A stretch of 64,000 bases of DNA from Nomia melanderi (taxonomy: Eukaryota > Arthropoda > Insecta > Hymenoptera > Halictidae), in contig NW_027475304.1 in NCBI RefSeq assembly GCF_051020985.1, positions 1 through 64,000 on the forward strand, in the 5' to 3' direction. The notes under the pieces were generated by a model, which saw nothing but the letters and a program-made list of their open reading frames with translations, had not been told where the DNA came from and did not search any database. Below, piece after piece: positions 48,073-61,284 of the stretch; position 1 is the stretch's first letter; the number at the start of each line of letters is the position of its first letter. The translations under genes were made by a program, and so were the position numbers.

Positions 48073-51000
48073 TTACAGATAGCGCACTAAACCAAAGTGA
48101 AGTATCTGCAGGGGGCCCCGGCGCATGAATCTGTGCAGCGGGAACGACCTCGGACCACCAGGGGCCGAGAAAACCACCGTCTCATGGGGTCGGACACTCA
48201 GCGTCAGGGAAAAGTCCAATATATATGTGGTGATATCACGGGTGCTATTACAGATAGCGCAATAAATCAAAGTGCATTGTCTGTAGGAGGCCCTGGCGCA
48301 TGAATCTGTGCAGCGGGAACGACCTCGGACCACCAGGGGCCGAGAAAACTACCGTCTCATGGGGCCGGACACTCAGGGTCAGGGAAAAATCCAATATATA
48401 TCTGGTGATATCTCGGGTGCTATTACAGGAAGCGCAACAAATCATAGTACATTGTCTGTAGGAGGCCCTGGCTCATGAATCTGTGCAGCGGGATCGACCT
48501 CGGACTACCAGGGGCCGGGAAAACCACCGCCACATGGGGCCGGACTGTCAGGGTCAGGGAAAAATCCAATATATATATGGTGAGATCTCGGGTGCTATTA
48601 GAGATAGCGCAATAAATCAAAGTGAATTATCTGCAGGCTGCCCTGGCGCATGAATCTGTGCAGCGGGATCGACCTCGGACCACGAGGGACCGAGAGAACC
48701 ATCGACACATGGGACCGGACTGTCAGGGTCAAGGAAAAATCCATTACATCTCTGGTGATAACTCGGGTGCTATTACAGATAGCGCAATAAATCAAAGTGC
48801 ATTGTCTGCAGGAAGCCCTGGCGCATGAATCTGTGAAGCGGGAACGACCTCGGACCACCTGGGGCCGAGAAAACCACCGTCTCATGGGGTCGGACACTCA
48901 GGGTCAGGGAAAAATCAAGTATATATCTGGTGATATCTCGGGTGCTATTAGAGATAGCGCAATAAACCAAAGTGAATTATCTGCAGGAGGCCCTGGCGCA
49001 TGAATCTGTGCAGCGGGAACAACCTCGGACCACCAGGGGCCGAGAAAACCACCGTCTCAGGGGGCCGGACACTCAGGGTCGGGGAAAAATTCAGTATATA
49101 TCTGGTGATATCTCGGGTGCTCTTACAGATAGCGCACTAAAACAAAGTGAATTACATGCAGGGGGCCCCGGCGCATGAATCTGTGCAGCGGGAACGACCT
49201 CGGACCACCAGGGGCCGAGAAAACCACCGTCTCATGGGGTCGGACACTCAGGGTCAGGGAAAAGTCCAATATATATGTGGTGATATCACGGGTGCTATTA
49301 CAGATAGCGCAATAAATCAAAGTGCATTGTCAGTAGGAGGCTCTGGGGCATGAATCTGTGCAGCGGGAACGACCTCGGACCACCAGGGGCCGAGAAAACT
49401 ACCGTCTCATGGGGCCGGACACTCAGGGTCAGGGAAAAATCCAATATATATCTGGTGATATCTCGGGTGCTATTACAGGAAGCGCAATAAATCATAGTAC
49501 ATTGTCTGTAGGAGGCCCTGGCTCATGAATCTGTGCAGCGGGATCGACCTCGGACTACCAGGGGCCGGGAAAACCATCGCCACATGGGGCCGGACTGTCA
49601 GGGTCAGGGAAAAATCCAATATATATATGGTGAGATCTCGGGTGCTATTAGAGATAGCGCAATAAATCAAAGTGAATTATCTGCAGGCTGCCCTGGCGCA
49701 TGAATCTGTGCAGCGGGATCGACCTCGGACCACGAGGGACCGAGAGAACCACCGTCTCATGGGGTCGGACACTCAGGGTCAGGGAAAAATCAAGTATATA
49801 TCTGGTGATATCTCGGGTGCTATTAGAGATAGCGCAAAAAATCACAGTGCATTGTCAGTGGGAGGCCCTTGCTCATGAATCAGTGCAGCAGGAACGACAT
49901 CGGACCACCAGGGGCCGAGAAAATTACAGATTTTCGGTATCCGTCACCCAATGTCATGTAAAAATCCAGCATATATCTGGTGATATCTCGGGTTCTATTC
50001 CAGATAGCGCGATAAATCAAAGTGCATTGTCTGCAGGAGGCCCTGGCGCATGAATCTGTGAAGCGGGAACGACCTCTGACCACCAGGGGCCGAGAAACTT
50101 ACAGATTTTCGGTGTCCGACACCCAAAGTCATGTAAAAATCCAGCATATATATGGTGCTTTCTCGGGTGCTATTACAGATAGCGCAATAAACCAAAGTGA
50201 ATTATCTGCAGGAGGCCCTGGCGCCTGAATCTGTGCAGCGGGAACGACCTCGGACCACCAGGGGCCGAGAAAATAACAGATTTTCGGTGTCCGTCACCCA
50301 AAGTCATGTAAAAATCCAGCATATATATGGTGCTTTCTCGGGTGCTATTACAGATAGCGCGATAAATCAAAGTGAATTATCTGCAGGAGGCCCTGGCGCA
50401 TGCATCTGTGCAGCGGGAACGACCTCGGACCACCAGGGGCCGAGAAAGGCACCGTCTCATGGGGCCGGACACTCAGGGTCAGGGAAAAATCCAATCTATC
50501 TCTGGTGATATCTCGGGTGCTATTAGAGATAGCTCAATAAACCAAAGTGAATTATCTGCGGGAGGCCCTGGCGCATGAATCAGTGCAGCGGCAACGACCT
50601 CGGACCACCAAGGGCCGAGAAAACCACCGTCTCATGGGGTCGGACACTCAGGGACAGGGAAAAATCCAATATATATGTGGTGATATCTCGGGTGCTATTA
50701 CAGATAGCGCAAAAAATCAAAGTGAATTGTCTGTAGGAGGCCCTGGCTCATGAATCTGTGCAGCGGGAACGACCTCGGTCCACCAGGGGCCGAGAAAACC
50801 ACCGTCTCATGGGGTCGGACACTCAGGGTCAGGGAAAAATCAAATATATATGTGGTGGTATCTCGGGTGCTATTACAGATAGCGCAAAAAATCAAAGTGA
50901 ATTGTCTGTAGGAGGCCCTGGCGCATGAATCTGTGCAGCGGGAACGACCTCGGGCCACCAGGGGCCGAGAAAACCACCGTCTCATGGGGACGGACACTCG

Positions 51001-51595
51001 GGGTCAGGCAAAAATCCAATATATATGTGGTGATATCTCGGGTGCTATTACAGATAGCGCAATAAATCAAAGTGCATTGTCTGTAGGAGGCCCTGGCGCA
51101 TGAATCTGTGCAGCGGGAACGACCTCGGACCACCGGGGCCGAGAAAACCACCGTCTCATGGGGTCGGACACTCAGGGTCAGGGAAAAATCCAATATATAT
51201 CTGGTGATATCTCGGGTGCTATAAGAGATAGCGCAATGAACCAAAGTGAATTATCTGCAGGAGGCCCTGGCGCATGTATCTGTGCAGCGGGAACGGCCCC
51301 GGACCACCAGGGACCGAGAAAATCACCGTCTCATGGGGCCGGACTGTCAGGTTCAGGGAAAAATCCATTATATATCGGGTGATATCTCGGGTGCCATTAC
51401 AGATAGCGCAATAAATCAAAGTGCATTGTCTGTAGGAAGCCCTGGCGCATGAGTCTGTGCAGCGGGAACGACCTCGGACCACCAGGGGCCGAGAAAACCA
51501 CCGTCTCATGGGGTCGGACACTCAGGGTCAGGGAAAAATCCGATATATATGTGGTGATATCTAGGGTGCTATTAGAGATAGCGCAATAATCCAAA
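48073..51595 (+). repeat. Six-monomer (1,050 bp) HOR family, first block
   Basis: Monomers at 48073, 48248 and 48423 recur 1,050 bp later at 49123, 49298 and 49473. Markers are GATATCACGGGTGC, TTACAGGAAGCGCAA with ATCATAGTACATTG, and GGGCCGGGAAAACC. The block also matches later parts of the window at offsets 4,900 (48423 to 53323), 4,025 (49880 to 53905), 7,350 (50173 to 57523) and 7,175 (50698 to 57873), all whole multiples of 175. Confidence 0.83.
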
Positions 51596-53115
51596 GTGTA
51601 TTGTCTGCAGGAAGCCCTGGCGCATGAATCCGTGCAGCGGGAACGACCTAGGACCACCAGGGGCCGAGAAAACCACCGTCTCATGGGGCCGGACTGTCAG
51701 GGTCAGGGAAAAATCCATTATATATCTGGTGATATCACGGCTGCTATTACAGATAGCGCGGTAAATCAAAGTGCATTGTCTGCAGGAAGGCCTGGCGCAT
51801 GAATCGGTGCAGCGGGAACGACCTAGGACCACCGGGGGCCGAGAAAACCACCGTCTCATGGGGCCGGACTGTCAGGGTCGGGGAAAAATCCAATATATAT
51901 CTGGTGATATCTCGGGTGCTATTAGAGATAGCGCAATAAACCAAAGTGCATTGTCTGTAGGAGGCCCTGGCGCATGAATCGGTGCAGCGGGAACGACCTA
52001 GGACCTCCGGGGGCCGAGAAAACCACCGTCTCATGGGGCCGGACTGTCAGGGTCAGGGAAAAATCCATTATATATCTGGTGATATCTCGGGTGCTATTAG
52101 AGATAGCATAATAAACCAAAGTGCATTGTCTGCAGGAGACCCTGGCGCATAAATCTGTGCAGCACGAACGACCTCGGACCATCATGGGCGGAGAAAATTA
52201 CAGCTTTTCGGTATCCGTCGCCCAAGGTCATGTAAAAATCCGGCATATATCTGTTGATATCTCGGGTGCCATTGCAGATAGCGCGATAAATCAAAGTGCA
52301 TTGTCTGCAGGAAGCCCTGGCGCCTGAATCTGTGCAGCGGGAACGACCTCGGACCACCAGGGGCCGAGAAAACCACCGACACATGGGGCCGGACCCACAG
52401 GGTCAGGGAAAAATCCAATACATATCTGGTGATATCTAGGGTGCTCTTAGATATAGCGCACTAAACGAAAGTGAATTATCTGCAGGGGGCCCTGACGCAT
52501 GAATCTGTGCAGCAGGAACGACCTCGGACCACCAGAGACCGAGAAAATCACCGACGCATGGGGCCGGACACCCAAGGTTATGTAAAAATCCAGGATGTAT
52601 CTAATGGTCCCTCGGGTGCTATTAGAGATAGCGCAATAAATCAAAGTGAATTATCTGCAGGAGGTCCTGGCGCATGCATCTGTGCAGCGGGAACGACCTC
52701 GGAGCACCAGGGGCCGAGAAAACCACCGTCTCATGGGGCCGGACACTCGGGGTCAGGGAAAAATCCAATATATATCTGGTGATATCTCGGGTGCTCTTAG
52801 AGATAGCGCACTAAACCAAAGTGAATTATCTGCAGGGGGCCCTGGCGCATGAATCTGTGCAGCGGGATCGACCTCAGACCACCAGGGACCGAGGTAATCA
52901 CCGGCACATGGGGCCGGACTGTCAGGGTCAGGGAAAAATCCAATATATATCTGGCGGTATCTCGGGTGCTATTAGATATAGCGCAATAAACCAAAGTGCA
53001 TTGTCCGTAGGAGGCCCTTGCGCATGAATCTGTGCAGCGGGAACAACCTCGGACCACCAGGGGCCGACAAAACCACCGTCTCATGGGGCCGGACTGTCAG
53101 GGTCAGGGAAAAACC
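51596..53115 (+). repeat. Earlier copy of the 8,051-bp-displaced block
   Basis: Matches 59647-61166 with a constant offset of 8,051 and about eight mismatches seen over 1.5 kb (for example GCAGCAGGAACG against GCAGCGGGAACG). From 52009 it contains a version of the seven-monomer unit that is tandem at 60060-62509. Markers are ATCATGGGCGGAG, GCATATATCTGTTGATATC and TATCTAATGGTCCC. Confidence 0.87.
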
Positions 53116-55498
53116 CAATATATATCTGGTGATATCTCGGGTGCTATTACAGATAGCGCAATAAATGAAAGTGCATTGTCTGTAGGAGGCCCTGGCGCAT
53201 GAATCTGTGCAGCGGGATCGACCTCGGACCACCAGGGGCCGAGAAAACCACCGACAACATGGGGCCGGACACTCAGGGTCAGGGAAAAATCCAATATATA
53301 TCTGGTGATATCTCGGGTGCTATTACAGGAAGCGCAACAAATCATAGTACATTGTCTGTAGGAGGCCCTGGCTCATGAATCTGTGCAGCGGGATCGACCT
53401 CGGACTACCAGGGGCCGGGAAAACCACCGCCACATGGGGCCGGACTGTCAGGGTCAGGGAAAAATCCAATATATATATGGTGAGATCTCGGGTGCTATTA
53501 GAGATAGCGCAATAAATCAAAGTGAATTATCTGCAGGCTGCCCTGGCGCATGAATCTGTGCAGCGGGATCGACCTCGGACCACGAGGGACCGAGAGAACC
53601 ATCGACACATGGGACCGGACTGTCAGGGTCAAGGAAAAATCCATTACATCTCTGGTGATAACTCGGGTGCTATTACAGATAGCGCAATAAATCAAAGTGC
53701 ATTGTCTGCAGGAAGCCCTGGCGCATGAATCTGTGAAGCGGGAACGACCTCGGACCACCTGGGGCCGAGAAAACCACCGTCTCATGGGGTCGGACACTCA
53801 GGGTCAGGGAAAAATCAAGTATATATCTGGTGATATCTCGGGTGCTATTAGAGATAGCGCAAAAAATCACCGTGCATTGTCAGTGGGAGGCCCTTGCTCA
53901 TGAATCAGTGCAGCAGGAACGACATCGGACCACCAGGGGCCGAGAAAATTACAGATTTTCGGTATCCGTCACCCAATGTCATGTAAAAATCCAGCATATA
54001 TCTGGTGATATCTCGGGTTCTATTCCAGATAGCGCGATAAATCAAAGTGCATTGTCTGCAGGAGGCCCTGGCGCATGAATCTGTGAAGCGGGAACGACCT
54101 CTGACCACCAGGGGCCGAGAAACTTACAGATTTTCGGTGTCCGACACCCAAAGTCATGTAAAAATCCAGCATATATATGGTGCTTTCTCGGGTGCTATTA
54201 CAGATAGCGCAATAAACCAAAGTGCATTGTCTGTAGGAGGCCCTGGCGCATGAATCTGTGCAGCGGGAACGACCTCGGATCAACAGGGAGCGAGAAAACC
54301 TCCGACACATGGGGCCGGACACTCAGGGACAGGGAAAAATACAATATATATCTGGTGATATAACGGGTGCTATTAGAGATAGCGCTATAAACCAAAGTGA
54401 ATTATCTGCAGCAGGCCCGGGCGTATGAATCTGTGCAGCGGGAACAAACTCGGACCACCGGGGGCCGAGAAAACCACCGTCTCATGGGGCCGGACTGTCA
54501 GGGTCAGGGAAAAATCCATTATATATCTGGTGATATCTCGGGTGCTGTTAAAGATAGCGCGATAAATCACAGTGCATTGTCTGCAGGAACTCCTGGCGTA
54601 TGAATCTGTGCAGCGGGAACGACCTCGGACCACCAGGGGCCGAGAAAATTACAGATGTTCGGAATCCGTCGCCCAAGGTCATGTAAAAATCCAGCATACA
54701 TCTGGTGATATCTCGGGTGCTATTAGAGATAACGCAATAAACCAAAGTGCATTGTCTGTAGGTGGCCCTGGCGCATGAATCTGAGCAGCGGGAACGACCT
54801 CGGACCACCAGGGGCCGAGAAAACTACCGTGTCATGGGGCCGGACACTCAGGGTCACGGAAAAATCCAATATATATCTGGTGATATCTCGGGTGCTATTA
54901 GAGATAGCGCAATAAACCAATGTGCATTGTCTGCAGGAGGCGCTGGCGCATGAATCTGTGCAGCGGGAACGACCTCGGACCACCAGGGGCCGAGAAAACC
55001 ACCGTCTCATGGGGTCGGACACTCAGGGTCAGGGAAAAATCCAATATATATCTGGTGATATCTCGGGTGCTCTTACAGATAGCGCACTAAACCAAAGTGA
55101 ATCATCTGCAGGGGACCCTGACGCATGAATCTGTGCAGCGGGAACGACCTCGGACCACCAGGGGCAGAGAGAACTACCGTCTCATGGGGCCGGTCACTCA
55201 GGGTCAGGGGTAAATCCAATATGTATATGGTGATATCTCGGGTGCTATTACAGATAGCGCAATAAATCAAAGTGCATTGTCTGCAGGAAGCCCTGCCGCA
55301 TGAATCTGTGAAGCAGGAACTACATCGGATGTCCAGGGGCCGAGAAAATTACTGATTTTCGGTATCCGTCACCCAATGTCATGTAAAAATCCAATATATA
55401 TATGGTGCTTTCCCGGGTGCTATTACAGATAGCGAGATAAATCAAAGTGAATTATCTGCAGGAGGCCCTGGAGCATGCATCTGTGCAGCGGGAACGAC

Positions 55499-55519
55499 CT
55501 CGGACCACCAGGGGCCGAG
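55499..55519. other. Dyad I of the monomer: CTCGG / CCGAG
   Basis: An example of an inverted repeat kept in most monomers: CTCGG, an 11-base spacer (ACCACCAGGGG), then CCGAG; inner CC and GG can extend the pairing across one mismatch. Variant monomers often keep the arms (for example ACCACGAGGGA as spacer), while changes such as CCTAGG or CTTGG break one arm. The role is unknown; a protein site or a hairpin is possible. Confidence 0.7.
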
Positions 55520-55572
55520 AAAACCACCGTCTCATGGGGCCGGACACTCAGGGTCAGGGAAAAATCCAATAT

Positions 55573-55586
55573 ATATCTGGTGATAT
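55573..55586. other. Dyad II of the monomer: ATATC TGGT GATAT
   Basis: A perfect five-base inverted repeat around TGGT, followed by CTCGGG. It is present in most A-type and many B-type monomers. The alternative block ATATGGTGCTTTCTCGGG, common after B cassettes, removes it. Confidence 0.7.
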
Positions 55587-55593
55587 CTCGGGT

Positions 55594-55608
55594 GCTATTA
55601 GAGATAGC
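55594..55608. other. Dyad III of the monomer: GCTAT TAGAG ATAGC
   Basis: A perfect five-base inverted repeat around TAGAG or TACAG, extendable to seven pairs in RNA (GTGCTAT with ATAGCGC, including one G-U). It lies eight bases after dyad II, so the two form a compact pair in each monomer. Confidence 0.7.
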
Positions 55609-58600
55609 GCAATAAACCAAAGTGAATTATCTGCAGGAGGCCCTGGCGCATGAATTTGTGCAGCGGGAACAACCTCGGACCACCAGGGGCCGAGAAAACC
55701 ACCGTCTCAGGGGGCCGGACACTCAGGGTCGGGGAAAAATTCAGTATATATCTGGTGATATCTCGGGTGCTCTTACAGATAGCGCACTAAAACAAAGTGA
55801 ATTATATGCAGGGGGCCCCGGCGCATGAATCTGTGCAGCGGGAACGACCTCGGACCACCAGGGGCCGAGAAAACCACCGTCTCATGGGGTCGGACACTCA
55901 GGGTCAGGGAAAAGTCCAATATATATGTGGTGATATCACGGGTGCTATTACAGATAGCGCAATAAATCAAAGTGCATTGTCAGTAGGAGGCTCTGGGGCA
56001 TGAATCTGTGCAGCGGGAACGACCTCGGACCACCAGGGGCCGAGAAAACTACCGTCTCATGGGGCCGGACACTCAGGGTCAGGGAAAAATCCAATATATA
56101 TATGGTGAGATCTCGGGTGCTATTAGAGATAGCGCAATAAATCAAAGTGAATTATCTGCAGGCTGCCCTGGCGCATGAATCTGTGCAGCGGGATCGACCT
56201 CGGACCACGAGGGACCGAGAGAACCATCGACACATGGGGCCGGACTGTCAGGGTCAAGGAAAAATCCATTACATCTCTGGTGATAACTCGGGTGCTATTA
56301 CAGATAGCGCAATAAATCAAAGTGCATTGTCTGCAGGAAGCCCTGGCGCATGAATCTGTGAAGCGGGAACGACCTCGGACCACCAGGGGCCGAGAAAACC
56401 ACCGTCTCATGGGGTCGGACACTCAGGGTCAGGGAAAAATCAAGTATATATCTCGTGATATCTCGGGTGCTATTAGAGATAGCGCAAAAAATCACAGTGC
56501 ATTGTCAGTGGGAGGCCCTTGCTCATGAATCAGTGCAGCAGGAACGACATCGGACCACCAGGGGCCGAGAAAATTACAGATTTTCGGTATCCGTCACCCA
56601 ATGTCATGTAAAAATCCAGCATATATCTGGTGATATCTCGGGTTCTATTCCAGATAGCGCAATAAATCAAAGTGCATTGTCAGTAGGAGGCTCTGGGGCA
56701 TGAATCTGTGCAGCGGGAACGACCTCGGACCACCAGGGGCCGAGAAAACTACCGTCTCATGGGGCCGGACACTCAGGGTCAGGGAAAAATCCAATATATA
56801 TCTGGTGATATCTCGGGTGCTATTACAGGAAGCGCAATAAATCATAGTACATTGTCTGTAGGAGGCCCTGGCTCATGAATCTGTGCAGCGGGATCGACCT
56901 CGGACTACCAGGGGCCGGGAAAACCATCGCCACATGGGGCCGGACTGTCAGGGTCAGGGAAAAATCCAATATATATATGGTGAGATATCGGGTGCTATTA
57001 GAGATAGCGCAATAAATCAAAGTGAATTATCTGCAGGCTGCCCTGGCGCATGAATCTGTGCAGCGGGATCGACCTCGGACCACGAGTGACCGAGAGAACC
57101 ATCGACACATGGGGCCGGACTGTCAGGGTCAAGGAAAAATCCATTACATCTCTGGTGATAACTCGGGTGCTATTACAGATAGCGCAATAAATCAAAGTGC
57201 ATTGTCTGCAGGAAGCCCTGGCGCATGAATCTGTGAAGCGGGAACGACCTCGGACCACCAGGGGCCGAGAAAACCACCGTCTCATGGGGTCGGACACTCA
57301 GGGTCAGGGAAAAATCAAGTATATATCTGGTGATATCTCGGGTGCTATTAGAGATAGCGCAAAAAATCACAGTGCATTGTCAGTGGGAGGCCCTTGCTCA
57401 TGAATATGTGAAGCGGGAACGACCTCTGACCACCAGGGGCCGAGAAACTTACAGATTTTCGGTGTCCGACACCCCAAGTCATGTAAAAATCCAGCATATA
57501 TATGGTGCTTTCTCGGGTGCTATTACAGATAGCGCAATAAACCAAAGTGAATTATCTGCAGGAGGCCCTGGCGCCTGAATCTGTGCAGCGGGAACGACCT
57601 CGGACCACCAGGGGCCGAGAAAATAACAGATTTTCGGTGTCCGTCACCCAAAGTCATGTAAAAATCCAGCATATATATGGTGCTTTCTCGGGTGCTATTA
57701 CAGATAGCGCGATAAATCAAAGTGAATTATCTGCAGGAGGCCCTGGCGCATGCATCTGTGCAGCGGGAACGACCTCGGACCACCAGGGGCCGAGAAAGGC
57801 ACCGTCTCATGGGGCCGGACACTCAGGGTCAGGGAAAAATCCAATCTATCTCTGGTGCTTTCTCGGGTGCTATTACAGATAGCGCAATAAACCAAAGTGA
57901 ATTGTCTGTAGGAGGCCCTGGCTCATGAATCTGTGCAGCGGGAACGACCTCGGTCCACCAGGGGCCGAGAAAACCACCGTCTCATGGGGTCGGACACTCA
58001 GGGTCAGGGAAAAATCAAATATATATGTGGTGGTATCTCGGGTGCTATTACAGATAGCGCAAAAAATCAAAGTGAATTGTCTGTAGGAGGCCCTGGCGCA
58101 TGAATCTGTGCAGCGGGAACGACCTCGGGCCACCAGGGGCCGAGAAAACCACCGTCTCATGGGGACGGACACTCGGGGTCAGGCAAAAATCCAATATATA
58201 TGTGGTGATATCTCGGGTGCTATTACAGATAGCGCAACAAACCAAAGTGATTTATCTGCAAGAGGCCCTGGCGCATGAATCTGTGCAGCGGGAACGACCT
58301 CGGACCACCAGGGGCCGAGAAAACCACCGTCTCATGGGGTCGGACACTCAGGGTCAGGGAAAAATCCGATATATATGTGGTGATATCTAGGGTGCTATTA
58401 GAGATAGCGCAATAATCCAAAGTGCATTGTCTGCAGGAGGCCCTGGCGCATGAATCTGTGCAGCGAGAACGACCTCGGACCACCAGGGGCAGAGAAAACC
58501 ACCGTCACATGGGGTCGGACACTCAGGGTCAGGGAAAAGTCCAATATATATCTGGTGATATCTCGGGTGCTATTAGAGATAGCGCAATAAATCAAAGTGC

Positions 58601-59646
58601 ATTGTCTGGAGGAGTCCCGGGCGCATGAATCTGTGCCGCGGGATCGACCTCGGACCACCAGGGGCCGAGAAAACCACCGACACATTGGGCCGGTCTGTCA
58701 GGTTCAGGGAAAAATCCAATATATATCTGGTGATATCTCGGGTGCTATTACAGATAGCGCAATAAACCAAAGTGAATTATCTGCAGGAGGCCCTGGCGCA
58801 TGAATCTGTGCAGCGGGAACGACCTCGGACCCCCAGGGGTCGAGAAAACCACCGTCTCATGGGGTCGGACACTCAGGGTCAGGGAAAAATCCAATATAAA
58901 TCTGGTGATATCTCGGGTGCTATTACAGATAGCGCAATAAATCAAAGTGCATTGTCTGCAGGAGGCCCTGGCGCATGAATCTGTGCAGCAGGAACGACCT
59001 CGGACCACCAGGGGCCGAGAAAATTACAGATATTCGGAATCCGTCACCTAAGGTCATGTAAAAATCCAGCATATATCTGGTGATATCACGGGTGCTATTA
59101 GAGATAGCGCGATATATCAATGTGCATTGTCTGCAGGAGGCCCTGGCGCATGAATCTGTGCAGCGGGAACGACCTCGGACCACCAGGGGCCGAAAAAACC
59201 ACCGACGCATGGGGCCGGACACCCTAGGTCATGTAAAAATCCAGAATGTATCTGATGATATCTCGGGTGCTATCACAGATAGCGCGATAGATCAAAGTGC
59301 ACTGTCTGCAGGAGGCCCTGGCGCATGAATCGGTGCAGCGGGAACGACCTAGGACCTCCGGGGGCAGAGAAAACCACCGTCTCATGGGGCCGGACTGTCA
59401 GGGTCAGGGGAAAATCCATTATATATCTGGTGATATCTCGGGTGCTATTAGAGATAGCGCAATAAACCAAAGTCCATTGTCTGCAGGAGGCCCGGGCACA
59501 TGAATCTGTGCAGCGGGAACGACCTTGGACCACCAGGTGCCGAGAAAACCACCGTCTCATGGGGCCGGACACTGAGGGTCAGGGAAAAATCCAATATATA
59601 TCTGGTTATATCTCGGGTGCTATTACATATAGCGCGATAAATCAAT

Positions 59647-60059
59647 GTGTATTGTCTGCAGGAAGCCCTGGCGCATGAATCCGTGCAGCGGGAACGACCT
59701 AGGACCACCAGGGGCCGAGAAAACCACCGTCTCATGGGGCCGGACTGTCAGGGTCAGGGAAAAATCCATTATATATCTGGTGATATCACGGCTGCTATTA
59801 CAGATAGCGCGGTAAATCAAAGTGCATTGTCTGCAGGAAGGCCTGGCGCATGAATCGGTGCAGCGGGAACGACCTAGGACCACCGGGGGCCGAGAAAACC
59901 ACCGTCTCATGGGGCCGGACTGTCAGGGTCGGGGAAAAATCCAATATATATCTGGTGATATCTCGGGTGCTATTAGAGATAGCGCAATAAACCAAAGTGC
60001 ATTGTCTGTAGGAGGCCCTGGCGCATGAATCGGTGCAGCGGGAACGACCTAGGACCTCC
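59647..60059 (+). repeat. Left part of the later 8,051-bp-displaced block
   Basis: Matches 51596-52008 at offset 8,051, beginning at GTGTATTGTCTGCAGGAAGC. It carries GACCTAGGACC and GATATCACGGCTGC variants. The match then runs into the seven-monomer HOR. Confidence 0.85.
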
Positions 60060-61284
60060 GGGGGCCGAGAAAACCACCGTCTCATGGGGCCGGACTGTCA
60101 GGGTCAGGGAAAAATCCATTATATATCTGGTGATATCTCGGGTGCTATTAGAGATAGCATAATAAACCAAAGTGCATTGTCTGCAGGAGACCCTGGCGCA
60201 TAAATCTGTGCAGCACGAACGACCTCGGACCATCATGGGCGGAGAAAATTACAGCTTTTCGGTATCCGTCGCCCAAGGTCATGTAAAAATCCGGCATATA
60301 TCTGTTGATATCTCGGGTGCCATTGCAGATAGCGCGATAAATCAAAGTGCATTGTCTACAGGAAGCCCCGGCGCCTGAATCTGTGCAGCGGGAACGACCT
60401 CGGACCACCAGGGGCCGAGAAAACCACCGACACATGGCGCCGGACCCACAGGGTCAGGGAAAAATCCAATACATATCTGGTGATATCTAGGGTGCTCTTA
60501 GATATAGCGCACTAAACGAAAGTGAATTATCTGCAGGGGGCCCTGACGCATGAATCTGTGCAGCGGGAACGACCTCGGACCACCAGAGACCGAGAAAATC
60601 ACCGACGCATGGGGCCGGACACCCAAGGTTATGTAAAAATCCAGGATGTATCTAATGGTCCCTCGGGTGCTATTAGAGATAGCGCAATAAATCAAAGTGA
60701 ATTATCTGCAGGAGGTCCTGGCGCATGCATCTGTGCAGCGGGAACGACCTCGGAGCACCAGGGGCCGAGAAAACCACCGTCTCATGGGGCCGGACACTCG
60801 GGATCAGGGAAAAATCCAATATATATCTGGTGATATCTCGGGTGCTCTTAGAGATAGCGCACTAAACCAAAGTGAATTATCTGCAGGAGGCCCTGGCGCA
60901 TGAATCTGTGCAGCGGGATCGACCTCAGACCACCAGGGACCGAGGTAATCACCGGCACATGGGGCCGGACTGTCAGGGTCAGGGAAAAATCCAATATATA
61001 TCTGGCGGTATCTCGGGTGCTATTAGATATAGCGCAATAAACCAAAGTGCATTGTCCGTAGGAGGCCCTTGCGCATGAATCTGTGCAGCGGGAACAACCT
61101 TGGACCACCAGGGGCCGACAAAACCACCGTCTCATGGGGCCGGACTGTCAGGGTCAGGAAAAAATCCAATATATATCTGGTGATATCTCGGGTGCTATTA
61201 CATATAGCGCAATAAATCAAAGTGCATTGTCCGTAGGAGGCCCTTGCGCATGAATCTGTGCAGCGGGAACAACCTCGGACCACC
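60060..61284 (+). repeat. Seven-monomer higher-order repeat, 1,225 bp, copy 1
   Basis: Repeated at 61285-62509 with offset 1,225 (7 x 175) and very few differences: CCCCGGCGCC here against CCCTGGCGCC in copy 2, and GGCCGAGAAAA against GGCCGACAAAA at the right edge. It includes one B-type monomer (TTACAGCTTTTCGGTATCCG, near 60248). Confidence 0.92.

Larger units (their letters stand above)
53116..59646 (+). repeat. Rearranged copies of the six-monomer family
   Basis: The order of recognisable monomers is scrambled relative to 48073-51595. Copies of 48423-48970 lie at 53323-53870; of 49880-50195 at 53905-54220; of 47548-47920 at 54548-54920 (offset 7,000); of 49123-49320 at 55773-55970 (offset 6,650); of 48598-48970 at 56123-56495 and again at 56998-57370; of 49473-49670 at 56823-57020; and of 50173-50570 at 57523-57920. 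Monomers at 49648 and 55948 look like hybrids of two family members. Repeated unequal exchange within a 6-mer array is the likely cause. Confidence 0.8.

Noticed and set aside
55599..55700. RNA polymerase III promoter (A-box-like TAGCGCAATAA and B-box-like GATCGACCT about 60 bases later), suggesting a tRNA-derived SINE origin
   Set aside because: Each candidate misses at least one key base of the consensus, most monomers have GAACGACCT, which is worse, and no T4 terminator stands at a fixed place in the A-type monomer.
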